A stretch of 49,822 bases of DNA from a virus, in the IMG/VR virus record IMGVR_UViG_3300037502_001368, positions 1 to 49,822 of that record; one strand, 5' to 3'. The notes beneath the pieces are model-generated. The model was not told the DNA's origin, ran no database searches, and worked only from the letters and a program-made list of their open reading frames with translations. The stretch's first letter is position 1. Every line of letters begins with the position of its first letter. This document shows positions 5,302 to 13,532 of the stretch, piece by piece. Made by a program: the position numbers and the translations under genes.

Positions 5302-7710
5302 ATGGTCCGTAAGCGTCTGCCGTATGTCGATGGGATCTACAACACCCTGACGGGGGTTGGTGCGGGTAAGGATACGTCCTTCGACGTTCTCGGGACGGGC
5401 GTGCTGGATTACGTCCGCCTCCGGGAGATCTATCGCCACGTCTCTTACGCCCGCCGTGCGTGTGATCTCCCGGTGGAGGACGCCACGTCCAAGGGCTACA
5501 CGATCCCTCTTGAGGACGGTGCGAACGACGCCAAGTCTGTGGCGTGGCAGAACGAGCAGCGGCGGCTCAAGTTGGATCTGAACGTTGTGCAGCAGGCGAA
5601 GTGGGCGCGGGCGTTCGGTACGGCGTACTTGCTCCTGATCACCGAAGATGGATCGACGCCGGACAAGGCGCTCGACTTGGGTAGCCTCAAGCGGATCAAT
5701 CAGGTCGTGTGTCTGACGGCGGACGAGTGTCGTGCGGATTCGTTCGGTTTGCTCTCGGGCATTGGCGAAACGTTCATGGATCCCGTGTACTACCGGACTT
5801 ACCTCCCGACGTTGGTGCGTAACGGCTTGGCGGAGATCCCTTCTGGTTGGGCCTCGGCGTTGTCGGGGACGGATAAGATCCACCACACGCGCATCATTCG
5901 CATGATCGGCCGTGAACTGACCCGTGACGAGATTCTCGGGCATTGGACGGAAGGCGACTCGATCATCCAAGCGATGTTTCGTGAACTGGCTCAGGCGGTT
6001 GGGGTGGACAACGCGGCGGCGATCCTTGCGGCCGAGATGAAGTTGGACGTGGTGAAGGTTCCGGGCCTCGACGCCGTGGCGGCGTCAGATCAACGCGAGG
6101 CTTTTGAGGAACGCATGTCCCTACTCAAGCGGGGCAAGTCGCTGCTGAACATGATCATCCTCGGTCGGGACGAGGAGTTTGAGAGCCGTCAGGCTCCTGT
6201 TTCTGGATTCAAGGATCTCGGGCAGCAGGCGAAGGACGCACTGGTGGCGGCCACGGGCATCCCGGAGCCGATCCTGTTTGGCAAGGCTACGAGCGGCATG
6301 GCCGGAGAGACGGGGATCGAGGGCGAGACGTACATGGGTCTGCTGAACACCCTGTGGCGCTTCCGCATCACGCCGGTGTACGAGCGGCTGTACACTGTGA
6401 TCCGCGCTCAGAAGGCAGGACCGTACGCCGGCAACCATAGCGTGCAGTTTGAGGTCCATCCGGTCCCGCTGCGCGAGGAGCGCCCCAAGGACGTCTGGGC
6501 ACGCCGTTTGATGCAGGCGCAGATCGACAGCATGTACTACGCCGGCGGCATGGGGCCGATCCCCAAGGAGTACTTGCAGGAGCGATTCAAGGCCGCCGGT
6601 GGGTGGACGTTCGATCTGCCTCCGTACGACCCTAGCGTCTGGCCGACGGACATGCCGGAGCCCACGGGTGGTGGCGGTGGAGAAGGCGCCCCGGAGAACC
6701 CGAACACGTCGTCGCCCAACACGCAGGGCAAGAACGCGCCGGGGCAGATGCCGCCAGATCCCCTCAAGGTGGCTACACCTAGCCTCGGTGGCGCGGCGGG
6801 CGTCGATGCGCGCCCCACGAGCACCAACACGGGCCTCAGCCGATACGATGCCGAGTTCCCGAACCCAACCTCGGAAGATCGAAAGCGGCGCTACAAGATC
6901 CCCGAAGCCGTCAAGAACAACGCCAAGAAGGCGATCGAGTGGAAGGCGGAGTACGGAGAGGCCGTGCAAGGCGGTATCGACACGGGCTGGCGGCGTGCGC
7001 GCCAACTCGCCACCGAGACGTCTATCTCCGGTCAGGACGTGATCGAGATGGCGGCGTGGTGGGCGCGGCACCGGGAGACGTCCTCTAGCGTCTCGCCGGA
7101 GTGGAAGGACGAACCTTGGCGCGACAACGGGTGGATCGCCGGCCTTATCTGGGGCGGCAACACGGCGGACGAGTGGGTGACGCAGGCGCGGAGCGCGATG
7201 GGTCGCACGGACGCGGAGCCGGTCTGTCCGATCGAGACGCAGGACATCGAGGCCAACCTCGCCAACCGCCAGACGGCGATCGACAAGGCGCATTACGGCC
7301 CCGCGAATCCGAACGAGCCGGGGGACTACTGGTCTGGTAAGGCCGATCGTATGAACGCCTCCGTCGAGGAGGTGAGCGACATGAAGTGCGGCAACTGTGC
7401 GTTCTTCAACGTCAGTGATCGCATGGTCGGGTGCATCGCCAAGGGCGTTGGCGAGGATGCGTACGACGTGATCGAGGCCGGCCAGTTGGGCTACTGCGAG
7501 GCGTTCGACTTCAAGTGCGCCGCCGAACGGACGTGTGACGCTTGGGTTGTCGGTGGTCCGATCCGCGAGGACGGTACAATGATCGACAGCGAGGTCGTGG
7601 CGGACGTTCTGTCCGATCTCCACGAGGCTGTAGCCAACGCGGAAGCACCGACGAAGGCCAGCATCATGGACATGATCCTCAAAGCCATCAGTAAGGTGAT
7701 GGGGGACTGA
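5302..7710 (+). CDS. Portal protein (DUF1073-type) with C-terminal extension and Cys-rich domain, 802 aa
   Basis: The ATG at 5302 follows GGAGGTAAC. Residues ~1-470 match phage portal proteins of the DUF1073 family: the head-vertex ring through which DNA enters and leaves. Typical segments are YARRACDLPVEDATSKG, WARAFGTAYLLL and ATGIPEPILFGKATSGMAG. A Gly/Pro/Asn-rich linker follows (about 480-540), then a helical domain (KIPEAVKNNAKKAIEWK, RARQLATETSISG, IWGGN) of the sort found as separate phage head-region proteins. A Cys-rich segment comes next (CGNCAFF ... CIAKG ... GYCEAFDFKCAAERTCDAW), resembling phage HiPIP-like cysteine motifs. The protein is much longer than usual (~450-550 aa). No terminase gene precedes it in this window. 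Confidence 0.85.
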   Translation: MVRKRLPYVDGIYNTLTGVGAGKDTSFDVLGTGVLDYVRLREIYRHVSYARRACDLPVEDATSKGYTIPLEDGANDAKSVAWQNEQRRLKLDLNVVQQAKWARAFGTAYLLLITEDGSTPDKALDLGSLKRINQVVCLTADECRADSFGLLSGIGETFMDPVYYRTYLPTLVRNGLAEIPSGWASALSGTDKIHHTRIIRMIGRELTRDEILGHWTEGDSIIQAMFRELAQAVGVDNAAAILAAEMKLDVVKVPGLDAVAASDQREAFEERMSLLKRGKSLLNMIILGRDEEFESRQAPVSGFKDLGQQAKDALVAATGIPEPILFGKATSGMAGETGIEGETYMGLLNTLWRFRITPVYERLYTVIRAQKAGPYAGNHSVQFEVHPVPLREERPKDVWARRLMQAQIDSMYYAGGMGPIPKEYLQERFKAAGGWTFDLPPYDPSVWPTDMPEPTGGGGGEGAPENPNTSSPNTQGKNAPGQMPPDPLKVATPSLGGAAGVDARPTSTNTGLSRYDAEFPNPTSEDRKRRYKIPEAVKNNAKKAIEWKAEYGEAVQGGIDTGWRRARQLATETSISGQDVIEMAAWWARHRETSSSVSPEWKDEPWRDNGWIAGLIWGGNTADEWVTQARSAMGRTDAEPVCPIETQDIEANLANRQTAIDKAHYGPANPNEPGDYWSGKADRMNASVEEVSDMKCGNCAFFNVSDRMVGCIAKGVGEDAYDVIEAGQLGYCEAFDFKCAAERTCDAWVVGGPIREDGTMIDSEVVADVLSDLHEAVANAEAPTKASIMDMILKAISKVMGD

Positions 7711-8288
7711 TGCCTGTCCGCGAGGTTACGGCCAACGGTCGCCACGGATACAAGTGGGGGGAGAGTGGAGCGATCTACTTCTTCGACCCCGAATCCGAAT
7801 CAAGTCGAGAAAGGGCGCGGCGGAAGGCGGAGATCCAAGGCTGGGTAATAAGCGAACGCACCGGAGAGCGGTACGAAGATAAGCGATCGTTCACCGGGAC
7901 GGAGGCGAGCGAGCCCGCGCCCCCTAGCGATCAAATCAGCGGGAGCGAGACGAACAAGGCGGGAAGCGCGTCTACGACGAGGGGCGGGATCGAGATCTCC
8001 TCGGCCGCCGAGAAGGTGCTCCGGCAGTACCTAAAGACGATCCCCGAAGACAAACGCAAAGGCGTCTCGATCGGCACGCTGAAAGCCGTCTATCGGCGGG
8101 GCGCCGGCGCATACAGCGCCAGCCACGATCCAAGAGCATCTAGGACGGGCTGGGCGTTCGCCCGCGTCAAGGCGTTTATCCGCCTACTCAAGTCTGGACG
8201 CCCGGACAATCCGAAGTACACAGGGGACTTCGATCTGCTACCTTCGTGGCATAAGAAGTCTCCAAAGCAGCGCAAGGATACCCCATGA
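7710..8288 (+). CDS. DUF5824-like phage protein, 192 aa
   Basis: The ATG shares its A with the portal stop (TGATG). The N-terminal ~60 residues look like a small beta domain (GRHGYKWGESGAIYFFDP), followed by a Ser/Thr/Pro-rich linker. Residues ~105-185 carry a pattern seen in phage proteins annotated DUF5824 (LKAVYRRGAGAYSASHDP, WAFARVKAFIRLLKSG, DLLPSW). Function is not established; its position between portal and endolysin suggests a virion or packaging-associated role. Its end overlaps the endolysin start by four bases. Confidence 0.6.
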   Translation: MPVREVTANGRHGYKWGESGAIYFFDPESESSRERARRKAEIQGWVISERTGERYEDKRSFTGTEASEPAPPSDQISGSETNKAGSASTTRGGIEISSAAEKVLRQYLKTIPEDKRKGVSIGTLKAVYRRGAGAYSASHDPRASRTGWAFARVKAFIRLLKSGRPDNPKYTGDFDLLPSWHKKSPKQRKDTP

Positions 8289-9169
8289 CTGATCAAGACG
8301 CAATCAAGTACAACCAGAGATCTGCTAACGAGTTGGGTTGGACACCGGCTTGGTTTGGGGCCAAGGCGTTCGACACGGACTTGATCAAGAAGATCGTTGC
8401 GTTCCAAAAGGCCCACAAGTTGACGCCGGACGGGCTGTGTGGACCCACGACGTACCGGCACATCTTCACGGCACGCGAGGCGGGCAACGGCGTCGAGGAC
8501 GACGAGAAGTCGATCATCTACGCAGGCAAGCCGTTCCGCATCAAGTGGGACAAGGTGGTCTTGTGGAACGAGCCGAAGGGGCTCCGACTGAACACGGGGA
8601 CGTACACGCAGAACAGCATGTCTCGCCCAAGGCAGATCGGAATGTTCATCACACACTGGGACGTCTGTCTGTCTTCGGCGTCGTGTGTCAAGGTTCTGAA
8701 TGATCGTAAGGTTTCGGTGCAGTTCTGTATCGACAATGACGGCACGATCTATCAACTCGCTGACATGCAACATACTTGTTGGCACGCGGGATCTAGGGTC
8801 GTCAACGCCGCGTCTGTGGGTGTGGAGATCAGCAACGCTTACTCCACGAAGTACAATGATCTGTACGAGGAGCGGGGTTTCGGCCGCCGCCCTGTGATCA
8901 AGGGCCAGAAGGTCCACGGTAAGCCCCTCGGGGAGTTCCTCGGGTTCTACCCTGTGCAACTGGAAGCCCTCGCCGCACTCTGGGCCGCAGTACACGAAGC
9001 GGCGGGTGTTCCGCTGGAGATCCCTAGTGAGGGCCAGAGGGTGAGCACGGACGTGGCCTCCGGCAAGTTCAAGGGTTTCGCCTGTCATTATCACGTCACA
9101 GAGCGTAAGATCGACTGCGCTGGATTGGACATGCAGGCGGTGCTTGACAGGTCAAAAGGGTTATGTTAG
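8285..9169 (+). CDS. Endolysin: peptidoglycan-binding domain + N-acetylmuramoyl-L-alanine amidase, 294 aa
   Basis: ATG 8285 overlaps the upstream stop (ATGA). Residues ~15-60 are a PG_binding_1-type repeat (ELGWTPAWFGAKAFDTDL, FQKAHKLTPDGLCGP). Residues ~95-280 are an Amidase_2 domain, which cleaves the bond between MurNAc and L-Ala of the cell wall. Zinc-ligand candidates are H124 (ITHWD), H268/H270 (CHYHV) and C278 (DCAG); WHAG and VGVEISNAY are also typical. No signal peptide is seen, so release would need a holin. Its place inside the head-gene cluster, not beside a clear holin, is unusual but not unique. Confidence 0.9.
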   Translation: MTDQDAIKYNQRSANELGWTPAWFGAKAFDTDLIKKIVAFQKAHKLTPDGLCGPTTYRHIFTAREAGNGVEDDEKSIIYAGKPFRIKWDKVVLWNEPKGLRLNTGTYTQNSMSRPRQIGMFITHWDVCLSSASCVKVLNDRKVSVQFCIDNDGTIYQLADMQHTCWHAGSRVVNAASVGVEISNAYSTKYNDLYEERGFGRRPVIKGQKVHGKPLGEFLGFYPVQLEALAALWAAVHEAAGVPLEIPSEGQRVSTDVASGKFKGFACHYHVTERKIDCAGLDMQAVLDRSKGLC

Positions 9170-9227
9170 AGGATCTTGACAGCGCCCTTCGGGCGTGTTA
9201 CCTCGATCACGGAGCAACCCAAGGGAC
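9170..9227 (+). promoter_or_regulatory. Gap with TTGACA boxes and small hairpin
   Basis: A single TTGACA lies at 9176-9181, and another overlaps the end of the endolysin gene at 9144-9149 as TTGAC-AG-GTCAA, a small palindrome. GCGCCC-TTC-GGGCGT at 9182-9196 can form a 5-6 bp hairpin without a T-tract. This could be a weak promoter or attenuator ahead of the head genes. Confidence 0.35.
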
Positions 9228-10418
9228 ATGAAAATCGTCCGCGTTTACCGACAGGATCGGCTTGATGCAGATCTCTCGGCACCCGTTGAGGGTCCGGGCG
9301 GGGCGCTATTCCTTGAGGGCTTCGCGGCACGGCCGGGGATCTACCTCTACCGCAACGAGGACGGAAGTATCCGCCGGGAACTTGTCCCCCGCAGCCGACT
9401 CTGGGATGAACGTTCGATCGTGTCTCTTGGGCGCGCTCCCTTGACGTTGGAACACCCGCCCGTCTTCGTCACGGACGAGAACGTGCAACAGTTCGGCGTC
9501 GGCGACGTCGGCGACGAGGTGATCGAGGGTCCGGGCGGATTCGTCCGTGTACGCATGGCCGTGCGGACTCGGGCCGCCAAGGACGCGATCGCGTCCGGCA
9601 AGGTCCAACTGTCTCCCGGCTACATCGCGGAGATCGACGGAACGCCGGGAGTGGACCCGGAGTTTGGCGAATACGACGCCGTACAGGTTAGTCGTGAGTA
9701 CAACCATCTTGCGATCGTTGATCAAGCAAGGGGAGGCGAGGACTGTCGTGTCCGCGTTGACTCTCTCGATTGGACGATCTCGGAGGCCGACATGAAGAAG
9801 AAGGTCGATGCGGCGCACACTGAGCCGCCGATGAAGGACGCCGAGATGGCGGCCGAAGGGGAGATGCAGGCTGAGGAGCCTATGAAGGACGCCGAGATGG
9901 CGGCCGAAGGCGAGATGGCCGCTGAGGAGCCGATGAAGGACGCCGAGATGGCGGCCGAAGGCGAGATGCCTGACGATCCCTCGATGGAGGAGGAGCCCTC
10001 TATGGAGGCCCCCGGATGGTTCATGTCGTGGGCTAAGGAGTTCTCCGCAGCCATGCCGGACATGATCAAGGCCGCTATGGACGGCTACATGGCTAAGGAC
10101 GCCAAGCCGGAAGGCGAGATGGCGGCAGAGGCTAAGATGGACGGCGTTGACACCGATCGTATCGCGTGGTACAACGAGCGTAAGAGCCTAGCGGTTCGTG
10201 CGGACGCTCAAGGCGTTCGTTACAACGAGTCTGAGTCGAACGAGAAGATCGCCAACGCGATTCTCACCTCGTTCGGGATCAAGACGGACAATCTGGACGG
10301 TCGTTCTGTCGTCTCTATGGCGATCCAAATGCCCTCGACGGTTGTCAAGAAGACCGATTCCGATTCTGGTGTCGGTCAGATCGTTCCCCCAACTTCCTAC
10401 GGACCCAAGCGGGTCTGA
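9228..10418 (+). CDS. Prohead maturation protease (DUF2213-type) fused to scaffold domain, 396 aa
   Basis: I chose ATG 9228 (MKIVRVYRQDR), with AAGGGA upstream; an in-frame ATG at 9195 lacks a good site. Residues 1-~175 resemble DUF2213 phage proteases that process the capsid shell. Likely catalytic residues are H76 (LTLEHPP) and S129 (VQLSPGY), with H160 in REYNHLAIVDQARGG. The rest is highly acidic and Met/Ala/Glu-rich, including nearly three copies of a 17-residue repeat (PMKDAEMAAEGEM..EE), as expected for an internal scaffold degraded during maturation. A helical region follows. The order protease, decoration, capsid is the usual one. Confidence 0.8.
   Translation: MKIVRVYRQDRLDADLSAPVEGPGGALFLEGFAARPGIYLYRNEDGSIRRELVPRSRLWDERSIVSLGRAPLTLEHPPVFVTDENVQQFGVGDVGDEVIEGPGGFVRVRMAVRTRAAKDAIASGKVQLSPGYIAEIDGTPGVDPEFGEYDAVQVSREYNHLAIVDQARGGEDCRVRVDSLDWTISEADMKKKVDAAHTEPPMKDAEMAAEGEMQAEEPMKDAEMAAEGEMAAEEPMKDAEMAAEGEMPDDPSMEEEPSMEAPGWFMSWAKEFSAAMPDMIKAAMDGYMAKDAKPEGEMAAEAKMDGVDTDRIAWYNERKSLAVRADAQGVRYNESESNEKIANAILTSFGIKTDNLDGRSVVSMAIQMPSTVVKKTDSDSGVGQIVPPTSYGPKRV
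9828..9968 (+). repeat. 51-bp tandem repeat inside protease-scaffold gene
   Basis: Units start at 9828, 9879 and 9930 (the third is partial). Each encodes 17 residues beginning PMKDAEMAAEGEM. The copies differ by only a few bases, so the expansion looks recent, and copy number could vary between related phages. Confidence 0.85.
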
Positions 10419-10436
10419 TCCTTTTAGGAGACTGCG

Positions 10437-11618
10437 ATGAAGGATAAGTTCCATCAGCGCCCGCAGGACGTCACGACTTTCCGTGATCCGGGTTACGCTG
10501 GTCAGCCCCTCAAGGGCGATGCCTCGGAAGGCAAGGACGCGATCAACGCCTCCCCGGCGTTGGCGCATAAGGTCCGCCTCACCCCGACCCCTGCGGCCGG
10601 CGGCGAGACGTTTGGCTTTACGCTGACCCAGAGCGGCGAGTCGATCACCTTCTCGGCGACTGTCGCTGCCAGCGACAATACGGCCGCTGAGGTTACCGCT
10701 GCGCTCAAGACCGCGATCGAAGCCGACGCCGAACTCCTCTCTTGCGTCTACCCCGTGGACAACGCGGGCACGCTGGATCTGGTTGCGTACGTCCCCGGCA
10801 CTGATTCGGCCTTCACGCTTGCTTCGCTCGTCGGCAACCTCGCCCAGAGCACGCAGGCCACCGGCGCCGACGCGGTTGAGATCCCGTTCGGTCGTGCGGT
10901 TGTTGCGCTCGACTCGTTCTCCAGCGGTTCGGCCTTCGCTGCCAAGCAGGCCCGCGCCCTCAGCGACGAGATCTGCGCCCTGCCGTCGTCCAGCACCCTC
11001 CCGGCGAAGTCGATCGCGTTTGCGTTTGGCGGCACGTTCACCAACACCGACGTGTTCATCGTCCAAGGTTCCGTCAAGTACAACGGTCTGGCGATCCCTG
11101 TCAGCGCCTCGGCCAACGACTCGACCCTCGATGCGGTGGGTGCGGCCCTTGAGACGTACATTGACGCCCTGTCGCTCAGCATGATCGCTGCCACCTACAA
11201 CTCCAGCACCAACGTGCTGACGGTTGCGGCTTCGATCCCCGGTGTTGAGTTCGATCTTCACATCGCTATCGCAGGCACCTCGACCGTCACCCGCACGGCG
11301 ACGAACGAGGGATCGTTCCTCGACGCCAAGATGCTCGGTATTGCGCGCTACACGCACGACACCGACAGCGACGTCCTCGGCCAGTTCGCCACCGCGTACA
11401 AGCCGGGAGAGGGCGTCAAGATCGTGTCTCGCGGCGCGGTCTGGGTTGAGGTTGCCGGTGGTTCTCCGGCCGCTGGCGGCACGGTGTACGTCGGTACGGC
11501 TTCGGGCGAGGAGGGCAAGTTGTTTGCCGCTTCTGGCGCCGGTCGCTGCCCGTTGTCTCCGGCCAAGGCCGTGTGGCGCAAGGCGAGCGGTTCGTTCGGT
11601 CTGATCGAACTGCTCTGA
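10437..11618 (+). CDS. Putative head decoration/cement protein with duplicated beta domain, 393 aa
   Basis: ATG 10437 follows TTAGGAGACTGCG. It lies between the protease and the major capsid protein, the usual place of head decoration (cement) proteins. Two similar domains are visible: one around residues 45-135 (FSATVAASDNTAAEVTAALK ... VAYVPGTDSAFTL) and one around 205-285 (IPVSASANDSTLDAVGAALE ... VAASIPGVEFDLHI). The C-terminal ~100 residues (YKPGEGVKIVSRGAVWVEV, GTVYVG) resemble small beta-barrel cement domains. It is Ala/Ser/Thr-rich with one low-Cys core, like a surface protein. The exact family is uncertain. Confidence 0.65.
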   Translation: MKDKFHQRPQDVTTFRDPGYAGQPLKGDASEGKDAINASPALAHKVRLTPTPAAGGETFGFTLTQSGESITFSATVAASDNTAAEVTAALKTAIEADAELLSCVYPVDNAGTLDLVAYVPGTDSAFTLASLVGNLAQSTQATGADAVEIPFGRAVVALDSFSSGSAFAAKQARALSDEICALPSSSTLPAKSIAFAFGGTFTNTDVFIVQGSVKYNGLAIPVSASANDSTLDAVGAALETYIDALSLSMIAATYNSSTNVLTVAASIPGVEFDLHIAIAGTSTVTRTATNEGSFLDAKMLGIARYTHDTDSDVLGQFATAYKPGEGVKIVSRGAVWVEVAGGSPAAGGTVYVGTASGEEGKLFAASGAGRCPLSPAKAVWRKASGSFGLIELL

Positions 11619-11644
11619 TCCAACCCATTCTCTGAGGAAATACC

Positions 11645-12766
11645 ATGACGACTTTCCATCTGATCGGTGACGCCTTCGGGCCGTCCTCCGAGAACGCCGT
11701 CCGGGGTGCCCTCCGCCGCGTGCTGGGTGATGCCCGCACGGTGGCGGCGGCCCGTGGCGACGGTGTGGCCTTCGACCAGTTCGTGTCGGCTCTCGACAAG
11801 CACGTTGATTCGCAGTTCGCGACTCTCCGTGCTGACGGGATCGGCCCCACTGGCGGCGGTCTGGGCGCAGCCAAGTTGCGCCACGTCTACAGCGAGGTTC
11901 TTGAGGAGGAGCGTCCCCTCCCCAACGGTCTTGCGATCTTCCCGACCGACACCTCGGTCCCTCTCGGGGCCAAGGATCACGAGGTTACCCGCGTGTATGC
12001 GTCGGGCGAGGCTCGCGTCTGGCGCGGTGCGGGTTCGCAACTCCCGACCGTCAACATGGCGCAGGCCAGCAAGGTCTTCCCGGTCCGCTACTACGTCACC
12101 CAGATCCTCTGGGACGTGTTTGAGGATCTGGCGGAGAACGTTGCCAACATCGGCCGGCTCCAACTCCTCGCCCGCGCTGCTCGCGACGTCCTTGAGTCGT
12201 TCGCGAACCAGAAGGTCTGGTGGGGCGACGACGCCTCGGGGATCTACGGTGTTCTCAACTACCCGTGGGTTACCCGTCTGACCCTCAACGGCACGTTCGA
12301 TCTGGCCGCGAATCCGTCGGACACTGAGTCCTACGTTCGCGAGTTGGTGCGCCTCGTGTCGTACCCGACCCTCAACAGCAAGCAAGTGTTCGCTCCGAAC
12401 CGTCTCGCGATGGGCACGAAGATGCACGCTTTCCTTGCCGGTACGCTTGTCAAGACGGCCTCGGCCCTCACGCCGATCTCCCTTCTTGAGCGTTTCCTCG
12501 CGGCGAACCCCTACATCCGTTCCGAGTCGCAGATCGACATCTGCTGGGAACTCGACGATGCTTTCGCCTCCGGCGTTAGCGCGGTCGTCGCGTTCCGTCA
12601 AGATCGGAATACGGTCGCGAACGTTATCCCCGGTGGTGGGATTCAGACGCTTCCGATCGTGGACGAGGGCTTCGTCAAGTACCAGCCTATGTTCCTCGCC
12701 CACGGTGGTATCGTGATGCGCCGTGTTGGGGACGTGGTTGTCGGTCTGGTTGACACCTCCGCGTGA
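11645..12766 (+). CDS. Major capsid protein (DUF2184-like, HK97 fold), 373 aa
   Basis: ATG 11645 follows TGAGGAAATACC. Length and position (after protease and decoration, before neck genes) are as expected. The region KVFPVRYYVTQILWDVFEDLAENVANIG, then a helix ending in NQKVWWGDDASGIYGVLNYP, is characteristic of the DUF2184 group of HK97-fold capsid proteins, as is the C-terminal half with AFRQDRNTVANVIPGG and a final GGIVMRRVGDVVVG. It assembles the icosahedral shell. A strong hairpin follows directly, possibly to raise its mRNA level relative to later genes. Confidence 0.85.
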   Translation: MTTFHLIGDAFGPSSENAVRGALRRVLGDARTVAAARGDGVAFDQFVSALDKHVDSQFATLRADGIGPTGGGLGAAKLRHVYSEVLEEERPLPNGLAIFPTDTSVPLGAKDHEVTRVYASGEARVWRGAGSQLPTVNMAQASKVFPVRYYVTQILWDVFEDLAENVANIGRLQLLARAARDVLESFANQKVWWGDDASGIYGVLNYPWVTRLTLNGTFDLAANPSDTESYVRELVRLVSYPTLNSKQVFAPNRLAMGTKMHAFLAGTLVKTASALTPISLLERFLAANPYIRSESQIDICWELDDAFASGVSAVVAFRQDRNTVANVIPGGGIQTLPIVDEGFVKYQPMFLAHGGIVMRRVGDVVVGLVDTSA

Positions 12767-12779
12767 TCGACTAGCCGGT

Positions 12780-12831
12780 GACGGGGCGGGATAACGAAGG
12801 GGTAGCGTGATCCCGTCCCGTCTTCTACCCC
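12780..12831 (+). terminator. Competing hairpins after the major capsid gene
   Basis: GACGGGGCGGGAT (12780-12792) pairs with ATCCCGTCCCGTC (12810-12822) with one mismatch. Alternatively GGGGTAG (12799-12805) in its loop pairs with CTACCCC (12825-12831). The two cannot form together. There is no long T-tract, so this may be a partial terminator, a 3'-end stabiliser for capsid mRNA, or a switch. Confidence 0.5.
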
Positions 12832-12857
12832 AAACGCTGCCCCCTGAGAGATCATTC

Positions 12858-13136
12858 ATGGCTACCGAGACTGACGAGATTCGCGATACGGCGACGTACC
12901 GCGTTACCAACGCTACCGAAGGCATGATCGAACTTCCCGCCGTGGAAGGGGTTGAGGCTTCGCAGCGTATGCTTGGGACCAAACTCGACGAGCAGATCGT
13001 TGGGTCTAAGTCCTACGAGATCTCTGTGACCGGCAAGGTTCTCAAGAACCTGTTTGGTAACCGGATCTTTACGGCTCTGGTCGATCGCGGGGACATCAAT
13101 GTCCATCGTGGCCGGGTTCTGTCTCCTCGTCCCTGA
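12858..13136 (+). CDS. Small head-region protein, 92 aa
   Basis: ATG 12858 (MATETDEIRDTATYRV) has a GAGAG sequence upstream. The protein is beta-rich and ends with basic residues (NVHRGRVLSPRP). There are no cysteines and no known motif. It sits between the major capsid and the head-tail connector, so it may be a minor capsid or capsid-vertex protein. The assignment rests on position only. Confidence 0.6.
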   Translation: MATETDEIRDTATYRVTNATEGMIELPAVEGVEASQRMLGTKLDEQIVGSKSYEISVTGKVLKNLFGNRIFTALVDRGDINVHRGRVLSPRP

Positions 13137-13151
13137 TAGGAGTGGCCGTCA

Positions 13152-13532
13152 ATGTCTGCTGATTCTACGCTGATCGAAACCAAGATCGGAAGTATGGACG
13201 CAACATTGGCGGCCTTGCCGTCTGTGGATTTCTGGATCGAGGAGTCTATCACGGCGCACAACAAGGCCGCGTGGGGGAACGTCTACCACACGGCTATGGC
13301 GTGCTGGGTGCTGCACCATCTAACGATGTCCGCCCGCGAGGCGGGAGGAGGGGCCGGTATTGCCGGCCCTGTGCAGTCTCAACGCACGGGAGACGTATCG
13401 GTCACTTATCTCGCCAGCCCCGGCTTGAGCGGGATCACAATGAACGAGGGCGACCTCCCCGCTACGACTTGGGGACGGCTATACCTTCGTTATAGGGCAA
13501 CGAGAGCCGTCGGCCACGTCGGAGTGATCTGA
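13152..13532 (+). CDS. Head-tail connector (DUF4054-like), 126 aa
   Basis: ATG 13152 follows TAGGAGTGGCCGTCA. The sequence matches the small adaptor family DUF4054: a predicted helical bundle (AWGNVYHTAMACWVLHHLTMS), then AGPVQSQRTGDVSVTYL and a final WGRLYLRYRAT. Such adaptors dock onto the portal ring to start the neck. The next gene starts within its stop (TGATG), supporting joint expression. Confidence 0.7.
   Translation: MSADSTLIETKIGSMDATLAALPSVDFWIEESITAHNKAAWGNVYHTAMACWVLHHLTMSAREAGGGAGIAGPVQSQRTGDVSVTYLASPGLSGITMNEGDLPATTWGRLYLRYRATRAVGHVGVI

Noticed and set aside
6121-7623. A 500-codon open frame on the minus strand inside the portal gene
   Set aside because: It is a frame shadow caused by GC-rich codon use: Arg/His/Val-rich product without motifs, no ribosome-binding site, antisense to a clear portal gene.
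11348-12982. A 544-codon minus-strand frame across the decoration and capsid genes
   Set aside because: Same cause; composition is atypical and it covers two well-supported genes and their gap.
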